Shown here one piece after another: positions 1 to 5,146 of a DNA stretch of 5,146 bases (positions are counted from its first letter, which is position 1; every line of letters starts with the position of its first letter). Position numbers and translations under genes: made by a program. The notes under the pieces are model-generated. The model made no database searches. It worked only from the letters and a program-made list of their open reading frames with translations, and was not told the origin of the DNA. The stretch is taken from positions 1-5,146 of the forward strand of contig JAHEDF010000323.1 in NCBI GenBank assembly GCA_024641365.1, read 5' to 3'. The stretch is from Planctomycetota bacterium (GTDB lineage: Bacteria; Planctomycetota; UBA11346).

Positions 1-1
1 T

Positions 2-298
2 GCTGAAGATGGTCATACGACACCAAACCATATTGCTGAGCGCGGTTCAGACGCCGATTTACAAGACTTAAGTCTGGGCGTAGCCGGTGAAGAAAAAGAC
101 GTGGTCTGGCAAATTGATCGTGCTTTACGTAAAATAGAATTGAGTCGCCCAATCCCATTTGGTGTCTGTGAATATAAACACACACCGATCTCTAAATCAC
201 GCTTACAATTAATTCCATGGACCGCCTTATCTATTGAGGGTGCAACACACATGGAACAAAATAATTTAACCTTAGAAGATTTATTAATCGAAGATTAA
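2..298 (+). CDS. DksA/TraR-family regulator, C-terminal part (5' end outside window)
   Basis: The frame is open from the left edge to TAA at 296-298 and gives 98 residues; the N-terminus lies outside the window. An acidic stretch leads into the helix VVWQIDRALRKIE (34-46), then FGVCE (53-57), TPI (61-63), SRL (66-68), IPW (71-73), SIEGA (77-81) and an acidic tail LEDLLIED. This order matches the C-terminal half of DksA/TraR proteins: helix, then GxCExxGxPIxxxRLxxxP. Proteins of this family bind RNA polymerase through the secondary channel and adjust transcription, often together with ppGpp. The four zinc-ligand cysteines are reduced to one: C56 remains, while the expected partners are K59, S77 and G80, so zinc binding of the usual kind is unlikely. 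Zinc-independent DksA paralogues are known. The ATG at 101 is internal to the conserved domain and is not the start. A terminator follows at 321-348. Family call firm; exact role unknown. Confidence 0.85.
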   Translation, partial: AEDGHTTPNHIAERGSDADLQDLSLGVAGEEKDVVWQIDRALRKIELSRPIPFGVCEYKHTPISKSRLQLIPWTALSIEGATHMEQNNLTLEDLLIED

Positions 299-320
299 AT
301 TTACTTTTGATGCTTAGATA

Positions 321-348
321 AAAAGCCTGCTGAATTCAGCAGGCTTTT
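321..348. terminator. Bidirectional intrinsic terminator between convergent genes
   Basis: This is a perfect 28-bp palindrome: the left arm AAAAGCCTGCTGAA (321-334) pairs with the right arm (335-348). It has a GC-rich core, and the + strand T-run extends to 352. On the - strand the outer A/T steps likewise give a T-run after the stem. It lies 22 bp after the stop of the DksA-like gene (+) and 29 bp after the stop of the pilin-like gene (-), so it can serve both. Confidence 0.9.
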
Positions 349-377
349 TTTTGTGGCTTTTAAAGCGCTATGCCGAA

Positions 378-986
378 TTACGGCAACCAGCTTGGGCGAC
401 GAGTGACAACTGCTTGAAAGCGAAAACCTATACCACGTTGTACTAATAATGTGGAGATAACATCAACGGTAGCGGACTGAGCTTCAGATTGAGGCATAAG
501 TCCCAGTCGTCGATTTATATCGGCAAAAGTCAGTGAGGTGTCAGCTGTCCCGAGCGGAACGACAAGGAGGTCTAATTTAATGACTGTCGTTTGTGCATCA
601 TTACCGCCAACTAAATCAGTCGCATGTAAAACACGATACCAGACGCCCGGTAATGGCTTGTAGCGAAAAAGCGGGTTTTCTAATGAATCGGCTTCATTAG
701 GATTTCCTTCATCGCCATTTAAAAAATTAGTACCTTCGCGAAAGGGGGCAAATCCATCGCCAACATAGGATGCAGGTACTTGGGGGACGCCACCACCACC
801 ACCACCTGCATCAATACGAATTTCATCAATTAAACAGGACGCCGCAAGCGATGCCTTAGTCGTGTCCTCAGCTAATTTTCGCATTTTCATGCCACCAAGA
901 AACAAGGCAAATACAGATACGAATCCGACCAAAAAGATGATGGTCGCGATCAACAGTTCAGTCAAAGTGAAACCACGTTTGAACAT
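378..986 (-). CDS. Type IV pilin-like (prepilin-type N-terminal motif) protein
   Basis: This 202-residue protein begins with a classic type III signal sequence: a short basic leader MFKRG, cleavage expected between G5 and F6, then FTLTELLIATIIFLVGFVSV with the conserved Glu at mature position 5 (E10). The hydrophobic stretch (about 11-31) is the alpha-N helix that anchors the prepilin in the inner membrane before prepilin peptidase cleavage and methylation. Amphipathic helix up to about 58, then six glycines (61-66) encoded by a GGT repeat, then a globular region I do not recognise. The start resembles PilV/minor pilins more than a major pilin, but assignment as minor pilin or type II secretion pseudopilin is open. 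ATG at 986 is the first start after an in-frame stop; its ribosome-binding site is weak. It lies 80 bp downstream of menD on the same strand, with no terminator-like T-tract between, so co-transcription is possible. No other pilus gene is in the window. Confidence 0.85.
   Translation of the reverse strand: MFKRGFTLTELLIATIIFLVGFVSVFALFLGGMKMRKLAEDTTKASLAASCLIDEIRIDAGGGGGGVPQVPASYVGDGFAPFREGTNFLNGDEGNPNEADSLENPLFRYKPLPGVWYRVLHATDLVGGNDAQTTVIKLDLLVVPLGTADTSLTFADINRRLGLMPQSEAQSATVDVISTLLVQRGIGFRFQAVVTRRPSWLP
790..806. repeat. Trinucleotide (CCA/GGT)n microsatellite inside the pilin gene
   Basis: The + strand reads five CCA units plus CC. On the coding strand this is five consecutive GGT codons preceding a GGC, giving Gly61-Gly66. 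Because the unit is a whole codon, slippage would lengthen or shorten the glycine linker without shifting the frame. Confidence 0.85.
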
Positions 987-1048
987 GCCTGCTGTTCTAA
1001 AGCAAAGTTGTGGTTAATGCCAGCGGCAGCCATGCATTATGCCACTCT

Positions 1049-1062
1049 GTCGTGTACACGAC
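1049..1062. repeat. 14-bp perfect palindrome just downstream of menD
   Basis: GTCGTGTACACGAC is its own reverse complement. It lies 4 bp beyond the menD stop (1067-1069), in the 80-bp gap before the pilin-like gene. It is not followed by a T-run on the - strand, so it is a poor intrinsic terminator. It could be a protein-binding site or an mRNA hairpin, or be fortuitous. Confidence 0.4.
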
Positions 1063-1066
1063 GTTG

Positions 1067-2764
1067 CTAGGAGTCCGGTGCTATCAACTTATTAATCAAA
1101 CTGCGATGTTCATGCACTGGGTCAGAGCCAGGAAATTGACATTCAATGAGGTGAAGTCCTGTATCCCCTAAGGCCGCATCTAAGGCTTGTGTGAGTGTAC
1201 TCACAGAGTTTGCCGCATGATAGGGTATGGAGCCGCTCAATGCAATTCCGCGGCAGTCGCGCTGATGGTTAGTGCGTACAATCGTTTGATAATGTGGAAC
1301 GCTATGGACAGGGAGGAAGTCAAAAATTCCACCACCAAAATTATTTAACACAACAATAGCGCCATGACGAAACGGTAATTGAGCGAGCAATGACCCCATA
1401 TCATGTTGTAAAGCGAGGTCGCCAATAAGTAATAATCCTGGTTTTTTCAAACCATCCAACTCACCCAAAAAAGTGGCGATTGTACCATCAATCCCATTAA
1501 CGCCGCGATTTGAAAAAACAGGTCGTGAAGAGGGAGAGCAAAATAAATTACCGTAGCGCACTGACATGCTAGAAGCGAGATGGATAAAACCAAACCCTGC
1601 GTGCCGAACTGCCACACATGCGGCGCCGTCTTCATTCCAATTAGTCTGATTTATAAAATTTTGTAATTGCAGCTGTGCGTATTGTTCAGCGTCATTCCAG
1701 CGTTTAGCCCAGGACCTATTTCCAGGAGAACAAGCTGAACCTAGTGCAGATAAAATATCAGCTGAGGGGCTTGAAATGCTTAATCGTGCAAGCGCGCTCG
1801 CATCACGGTTTTTATTATCTTCAATAATTATCCATGGACAGGTGTGTTGTGACAGCCAAGTATAAACAGGGCGAGCAAGTGGTAGATTACCAATTTGAAT
1901 GATGACCTCAGCGTGTTGTTTGGCCAGTTCTCCACTGACTAATGCATCGGCAGCACAAATGAGGTTAGGAATATGTTCCGAACGTAAGCCGCTTGCAGCA
2001 TCAGCAATAACAGGAAATCCTGTTTGTGAGATGAGAGCTTTAATACCAGATAACGGTTGCTTATGATCTTGACAGCCAGCAATGATAAGGCCGCGCATAC
2101 CTGGACGAAGCCAATCGAGTGGCGGTATTTCCGAACTCTGTCTGATGTGCTCTAAATGAGTAAATGGCTGTCCTTTATCACGACCTAGCATTGCAGCGGT
2201 TGATAATGCAGGCATTACCCAACGCTCATCAGGCAAAGGAGGTAATGGATCACGTAGCGGCACATTAATGTGTGTCGGCCCATCATTAATTTGTGCGGTT
2301 CTACTGATGTGACTGCGCAGCGCTAAAAGCGTTTCTTCGCGATCTGTAGCATCGCCTAAGTTAAGAGATGCTCGCACAAAGGCTGAAAATATGGATCGTT
2401 GCTCCATGGTTTGTGGCGCACCACAATTTTGCAATTCCCATGGTCTATCAGCACTAATAACGTGCAGTGGCAATTGCGCTGCATCTGCTTCTACAATTGC
2501 GGGCATCAGATTAGCGACGGCACTGCCAGACGTCACACAAATAGCAACTGCGTTCCCTGTCGCTTTGATTAATCCTAATGCGATAAATCCAGCACCGCGT
2601 TCATCTATGTGAAAACGACAGCGATCACCAAATTGCTTATGAAGCGCAAACAATAACGGACTATTGCGACTGCCTGGGCACAACACCACATAGCCGACGT
2701 GTGCTCGAAAAAGTTCTTCAGCAATTAATCGTGCCCACAAGGCATTAAGGTTCGGGTCACTCAC
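1067..2764 (-). CDS. menD: 2-succinyl-5-enolpyruvyl-6-hydroxy-3-cyclohexene-1-carboxylate (SEPHCHC) synthase MenD
   Basis: MenD is a cytoplasmic thiamine-diphosphate enzyme that joins 2-oxoglutarate (with loss of CO2) to isochorismate, the first committed step of classical menaquinone synthesis. The 565 residues cover the whole family. N-terminal PYR domain: CPGSRNSPL (29-37), DERG (54-57) with the catalytic E55, TSGSAVANL (78-86), ADRPWEL (105-111). R33, E55 and R107 fall at the same numbers as in E. coli MenD. A middle domain follows. In the C-terminal PP domain, SVR (R403) and SNRG (R420) match the substrate-binding arginines, and the cofactor motif runs from GD (448-449) to NN (474-475), followed by FGGGIFDFLP. 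The start is GTG: no ATG, GTG or TTG occurs in frame between the upstream stop (2834-2836) and 2764, and this start gives E. coli-like spacing. No Shine-Dalgarno sequence is evident. No other men gene is in the window; the next gene on the same strand encodes a pilin-like protein. Confidence 0.96.
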   Translation of the reverse strand: MSDPNLNALWARLIAEELFRAHVGYVVLCPGSRNSPLLFALHKQFGDRCRFHIDERGAGFIALGLIKATGNAVAICVTSGSAVANLMPAIVEADAAQLPLHVISADRPWELQNCGAPQTMEQRSIFSAFVRASLNLGDATDREETLLALRSHISRTAQINDGPTHINVPLRDPLPPLPDERWVMPALSTAAMLGRDKGQPFTHLEHIRQSSEIPPLDWLRPGMRGLIIAGCQDHKQPLSGIKALISQTGFPVIADAASGLRSEHIPNLICAADALVSGELAKQHAEVIIQIGNLPLARPVYTWLSQHTCPWIIIEDNKNRDASALARLSISSPSADILSALGSACSPGNRSWAKRWNDAEQYAQLQLQNFINQTNWNEDGAACVAVRHAGFGFIHLASSMSVRYGNLFCSPSSRPVFSNRGVNGIDGTIATFLGELDGLKKPGLLLIGDLALQHDMGSLLAQLPFRHGAIVVLNNFGGGIFDFLPVHSVPHYQTIVRTNHQRDCRGIALSGSIPYHAANSVSTLTQALDAALGDTGLHLIECQFPGSDPVHEHRSLINKLIAPDS

Positions 2765-2803
2765 GTGTGCTAGTGTTAGTGAAAATAGCAGGTGTGCTAG
2801 TGT
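2765..2803. repeat. 12-bp direct repeat abutting the menD start
   Basis: GTGTGCTAGTGT occurs at 2765-2776 and again, identically, at 2792-2803, a 27-bp period. A further TAGTG lies between them at 2777-2781. The first copy touches the menD GTG codon, so the repeats sit in the 5' leader or promoter of menD. They could be a tandem operator or a small local duplication; nothing in the sequence decides which. Confidence 0.5.
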
Positions 2804-2923
2804 AGAGCGCTTGTGTCTGTTACGGACTTTATCCTAGGAATGAAACAGAGCCTGCGTTTACTGAACTTTGCTTATAGCTGGCCATGACACTATGGCAGAA
2901 AGAGGGCTTTAACAAACAAATTA

Positions 2924-2964
2924 CATATCCGTATCCGCTTGCGACCTCAGTATAGTCGGATATG
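2924..2964. promoter_or_regulatory. 8-bp inverted repeat in the menD/thuA-like divergent region (possible operator)
   Basis: CATATCCG (2924-2931) is matched by its exact reverse complement CGGATATG (2957-2964), with 25 bp between them. The half-sites are about 33 bp apart, roughly three helical turns, as is sometimes seen for dimeric regulators binding on one DNA face. A partial extra copy, GTATCCG, follows the left arm. It lies about 20 bp upstream of a candidate -35 for the ThuA-like gene. No known regulator site is recognised, so this is a weak call. Confidence 0.3.
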
Positions 2965-2983
2965 CGTCACTGGGAACTGTCCC

Positions 2984-3011
2984 TTGGCACCTGTAAATTG
3001 TTTGAAATAGT
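2984..3011 (+). promoter_or_regulatory. Candidate sigma-70-type promoter for the ThuA-like gene
   Basis: TTGGCA (2984-2989, five of six against TTGACA) is followed after 16 bp by AATAGT (3006-3011, four of six against TATAAT). Transcription would begin near 3018, about 35 bp before the ATG at 3054. Motif matches of this quality occur by chance, so confidence is low. Confidence 0.3.
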
Positions 3012-3053
3012 TCCGCATCATTTTCGCTTTCAACGATCACAACCGGAGAATTC

Positions 3054-4088
3054 ATGTTTAAAAAATTATATCTCTTCCCGTTATTACTACTTTCCTTTTT
3101 GGTCGCTGCACCTGCACAAGACCACCTGCATTTCGCCGGGAAAGAAGGCCCTGGAAAAGGTAAGCATATCGTGCTTATTGCGGGTGACGAAGAATATCGC
3201 AGTGAAGAAGCAATGCCGATGTTGGCAAAAATTCTCAGTCAACGTCACGGATTCGACTGCACGGTATTATTTTCGGCTGATCCAGATGGCCTCATTCAGC
3301 CCGCGAAAGGTGAGGTACTCACTCATAGTGAAGCGCTCGATAAAGCCGATGCGATTGTCATGTCGATTCGTTTCCGTCATTGGGATGATGAATCGATGAC
3401 ACGATTTGATAATGCTTACAAACGCGGCGTACCTATGGTTGCTTTGCGTACTAGTACGCATGCATTCAATATTAAAGACGGTGCGTGGAAAAAATATTCA
3501 TTTAATGCCAAAGAAGAATGGAAAGGTGGCTTTGGCAAACAAGTATTAGGTGAAACGTGGGTCGCGCATCACGGCGCCCATAAAAAAGAAGGCGCTCGTG
3601 GCGTCATTGAAGACGCAAATAAAGATAATCCAGTACTACGCGGAGTAGAAAATATATTTGTCGAAAGTGACGTATATACCGCACGTCCGCCAGAAGACGT
3701 CACGGTATTAGTTCGTGGCCAAGTCACAGAAACATTGGATCCAGCGAGTAAAGCAGTCGAAGGCAAAAAGAATGAGCCTATGCAACCAATTGTGTGGTTA
3801 CGTGAACATCAAAATAGCGATGGTAAAACTAATCGCATTTGCACAACGACGATGGGTGCTGCCTCGGATTTATTAAATGACGGCTTGCGTCGTATTGTGG
3901 TCAATGCGGTGTACTGGGGTTTAGGATTAGAAGTTCCTGCTGCCGCTGACGTCACCTTTGTTGATCCGTATGCACCAAGTTTTTACGGCTTTAATACCTA
4001 CCGCAAAAATTTCTACATTAAGGATTTGGAGTTAGGTAAAGAACTACCACCACCAACAGATGACAAAGACCCGCGTAAAAATAAATAA
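3054..4088 (+). CDS. Exported ThuA-like domain protein (trehalose-utilisation superfamily)
   Basis: The 344-residue protein starts at ATG 3054 with a well-placed ribosome-binding site (GGAGA at 3045-3049). It opens with a Sec signal peptide: MFKK, a leucine-rich core (about 5-19) and a likely cleavage after APA (19-21), so the mature protein should be outside the cytoplasm. A ThuA-like fold follows from about residue 37: IVLIAGDEEYRSEEAMPMLA (39-58), DAIVMSIRFRHWDDE (99-113), VALRTSTHAF (129-138), WVAHHGAH (169-176), NPVLRGV (192-198), SDVYT (205-209), then TTTMGAASDLLNDGLRR and VNAVYWGLGLE near the C-terminal third. This pattern is typical of the ThuA-like proteins abundant in Planctomycetota and Verrucomicrobiota. 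ThuA itself is linked to trehalose use in rhizobia, but the activity of these exported homologues is not established; a role in carbohydrate handling is only a guess. It is divergent from menD and has its own terminator, so it is probably monocistronic. The charged, proline-rich tail is unremarkable. Confidence 0.9.
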   Translation: MFKKLYLFPLLLLSFLVAAPAQDHLHFAGKEGPGKGKHIVLIAGDEEYRSEEAMPMLAKILSQRHGFDCTVLFSADPDGLIQPAKGEVLTHSEALDKADAIVMSIRFRHWDDESMTRFDNAYKRGVPMVALRTSTHAFNIKDGAWKKYSFNAKEEWKGGFGKQVLGETWVAHHGAHKKEGARGVIEDANKDNPVLRGVENIFVESDVYTARPPEDVTVLVRGQVTETLDPASKAVEGKKNEPMQPIVWLREHQNSDGKTNRICTTTMGAASDLLNDGLRRIVVNAVYWGLGLEVPAAADVTFVDPYAPSFYGFNTYRKNFYIKDLELGKELPPPTDDKDPRKNK

Positions 4089-4114
4089 TAGTTACTAGTT
4101 ACTTATTCTTAACG

Positions 4115-4144
4115 AAAACGGCGCACGAATACGTGCGCCGTTTT
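4115..4144. terminator. Bidirectional intrinsic terminator between convergent genes
   Basis: AAAACGGCGCACG (4115-4127) pairs perfectly with 4132-4144 around an AATA loop, giving a 13-bp GC-rich stem. On the + strand it ends in a five-T run; on the - strand it ends in TTTTCGTT. It lies 26 bp after the ThuA-like stop and 3 bp after the phosphoesterase stop, so it can end both transcripts. Confidence 0.9.
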
Positions 4145-4147
4145 TAT

Positions 4148-4885
4148 TTATACGCGACAAATGAGCGTCGGAGTAAAATCAACCTGGTCACAACTGGCAC
4201 ATTTATACGACACATCATTCCATTCGCCTTCAACTTTTGCTGCACCTAATTCTTGTCCATGCAAATGACCATAAATACAGTGCCGAGCACCCGCCGCTTC
4301 TATGAGAGACGTAAAGCGGCTCGTGGTTTTTCCGGGAGCAATAGGAGGATAGTGAAAGAGGCAAATACGAAGTCCGCGTTCGCGTCCTTCTTTTTCATCT
4401 AATTGATCAAGTGCAGCGATAGACAATTTTAATTCATGTTCTTCACGTTGCAGCCAGGCTTCAATATCTTCTGGGGTTCGCGTATCTCCGTAGCGAGTAA
4501 GTGGTGCAAAATCACCACCACGCGCTCCAAAAAAACCAACGCCTGCAATTGATACGGCAGTTTTTTTAAGGGCATAAGTACGTGGTGGTAATAATTCAGC
4601 CATGCGTTTATGCGTGCCTGTCCACCAATAATCATGATTGCCCTTGACCATGATTTTGTGTCCAGGCCGTGTGGCCAACCACGCAAAATCACCGGCCACA
4701 TCGACTGGCTTGGCTGCCCAACTGAAGTCGCCCGGAGTCAATACGATATCGTCGTCTGCGACTAGGCGATCCCAATTCTCTGCCATACGCCCAGCGTGAT
4801 TTCCCCAATGATCGCCAAACACATCCATGGGTTTTGCCCCGGTGGTCGACAGGTGAAGGTCTGAAAGTGCCCAAATCGCTGGCAT
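4148..4885 (-). CDS. Calcineurin-like metallophosphoesterase (COG1768-like predicted phosphohydrolase)
   Basis: The 245-residue protein has every signature of the calcineurin-like phosphoesterase fold with a two-metal centre: DLH (D9, H11), GDFSW (D53), GNHDYWW (82-88; N83, H84), FHYPP (H178) and GHLHG (206-210; H207, H209). The extra features KPMDVFGDHW (18-27), PGDFSWA, and SCDQVDFTPTLI near the C-terminus match the small predicted-phosphohydrolase group I know as COG1768, including its usual length of about 230-250 residues. The physiological substrate of that group is not known to me; a phosphate mono- or diester is expected. It should be cytoplasmic: ATG at 4885 puts the DLH motif at residue 9, as in relatives, and an in-frame stop lies at 4898-4900, leaving no longer start. 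No Shine-Dalgarno sequence is apparent. It shares a terminator with the ThuA-like gene and is divergent from the Rieske-type gene (125-bp gap). Confidence 0.92.
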   Translation of the reverse strand: MPAIWALSDLHLSTTGAKPMDVFGDHWGNHAGRMAENWDRLVADDDIVLTPGDFSWAAKPVDVAGDFAWLATRPGHKIMVKGNHDYWWTGTHKRMAELLPPRTYALKKTAVSIAGVGFFGARGGDFAPLTRYGDTRTPEDIEAWLQREEHELKLSIAALDQLDEKEGRERGLRICLFHYPPIAPGKTTSRFTSLIEAAGARHCIYGHLHGQELGAAKVEGEWNDVSYKCASCDQVDFTPTLICRV

Positions 4886-5010
4886 AGAACGGCGATGCTA
4901 AGGCGAGTGTCAACATTGCTAGAGTCAGCGCCGGTAGCAGCACTGGGCTCATTTTGTGTGATCGTCTATCTCACTAGGGACAACTACTTGCTCATATTAC
5001 TGGGAGAACG

Positions 5011-5146
5011 ATGGTGCCACCCATGTCTGTCATTCTGCATGGCAATACCGATTTTGATCAAATTATGGTCAAGCATCCTGGTGGTTATGAAGTGATTTTG
5101 GTGAAGGTGGGAACGACAGTTCATGCCTATAGAAATTCATGTCCAC
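5011..5146 (+). CDS. Rieske-type [2Fe-2S] protein, N-terminal part (runs off right edge)
   Basis: From ATG 5011 the frame stays open to the window end, giving 45 residues plus one base. It has a good ribosome-binding site (GGGAG at 5002-5006, 4 bp before the ATG). A second in-frame ATG at 5023 has no such site. The translation ends EVILVKVGTTVHAYRNSCP (27-45). A pair of beta strands with an 'xxVxAYxNxCPH' turn is the typical lead-in to the first Cys-x-His cluster loop of small soluble Rieske ferredoxin-like proteins; the next base is c, consistent with His at 46. Such proteins carry electrons to oxygenases or nitrite reductase, or stand alone. The second CxxH motif that would confirm cluster binding lies beyond the window, so specific function is open. 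The gene is divergent from the metallophosphoesterase. Confidence 0.75.
   Translation, partial: MVPPMSVILHGNTDFDQIMVKHPGGYEVILVKVGTTVHAYRNSCP

Noticed and set aside
13..252. Open frame on the - strand opposite the DksA-like gene
   Set aside because: It is a shadow of the coding frame, with no domain or start context; the + strand frame has clear family motifs.
101..298. Treating ATG 101 as the start of the DksA-like protein
   Set aside because: Conserved family sequence continues upstream in the same frame to the window edge, so this Met-context is internal.
1447..1635. Small hydrophobic - strand frame inside menD
   Set aside because: It lies wholly within the well-conserved PP-domain half of menD in another frame; no independent support.
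2391..2612. + strand open frame opposite menD
   Set aside because: Antisense shadow of conserved menD N-terminal motifs.
2840..2887. Short + strand frame MKQSLRLLNFAYSWP in the intergenic region, with AGGA just upstream
   Set aside because: Only 15 codons, the AGGA is one base from the ATG, and there is no sign of a regulatory leader peptide for the distant ThuA-like gene.
2939..2966. Alternative promoter TTGCGA - 16 bp - TATGCG
   Set aside because: Only four and three of six consensus matches; weaker than the pair at 2984-3011.
2985..3005. Possible sigma-54 promoter (TGGCAC followed by TTG)
   Set aside because: The spacing between the two elements is about two bases too long for the -24/-12 pattern, and the TTGC element is imperfect.
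2962..3399. + strand open frame of 145 codons overlapping the ThuA-like gene
   Set aside because: It covers the ThuA-like 5' half in a different frame; the ThuA frame has a signal peptide, ribosome-binding site and domain motifs.
4429..4701. - strand open frame overlapping the metallophosphoesterase
   Set aside because: Out-of-frame shadow of the catalytic region; no recognisable domain.
4895..5095. + strand open frame MLRRVSTLL... across the right-hand intergenic region
   Set aside because: It overlaps the Rieske-type frame out of register, lacks a ribosome-binding site and resembles no known family.

Overview
The window looks like an ordinary chromosomal housekeeping stretch from a bacterium, most likely of the Planctomycetota/Verrucomicrobiota (PVC) group, with Verrucomicrobiota my first guess. 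This placement is inference. It rests on the exported ThuA-like protein, whose sequence style is typical of those phyla, on a DksA/TraR-like protein of the kind they carry, on an isolated prepilin-type protein, and on menaquinone synthesis by MenD. Base composition is moderate and slightly AT-leaning by eye. I see no tRNA, rRNA, CRISPR array, transposase, phage gene or other sign of a mobile element.

Layout, left to right. (1) Positions 2-298, + strand: the C-terminal part of a DksA/TraR-family regulator that has kept only one of the four zinc-finger cysteines. (2) Positions 321-348: a perfect 28-bp palindrome with T-tracts on both sides, a bidirectional terminator between convergent genes. 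(3) Positions 378-986, - strand: a type IV pilin-like (prepilin) protein with a (GGT)n-encoded hexaglycine. (4) Positions 1067-2764, - strand: menD, complete, GTG start, 80 bp upstream of the pilin gene and possibly co-transcribed with it. (5) Positions 2765-3053: a divergent intergenic region with a 12-bp direct repeat next to the menD start, an 8-bp inverted repeat and a candidate promoter. (6) Positions 3054-4088, + strand: an exported ThuA-domain protein. (7) Positions 4115-4144: a second bidirectional terminator hairpin. (8) Positions 4148-4885, - strand: a calcineurin-like metallophosphoesterase. (9) From 5011 to the right edge, + strand: the N-terminal part of a Rieske-type [2Fe-2S] protein, cut just after its first Cys-Pro.

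The genes do not form one obvious pathway. MenD makes an intermediate of menaquinone, and a Rieske-type protein would be a redox protein, but they are separate transcription units about 2.2 kb apart with no sequence evidence of a link. Genes alternate in strand (+ - - + - +), with compact terminators at the convergent junctions. I found no convincing undescribed multi-gene system. The points most worth a second look are the degenerate zinc finger of the DksA-like protein, the in-frame trinucleotide repeat in the pilin gene, the repeats in the menD/thuA-like intergenic region, and a signal-peptide-like reading frame that runs out of frame into the phosphoesterase start.
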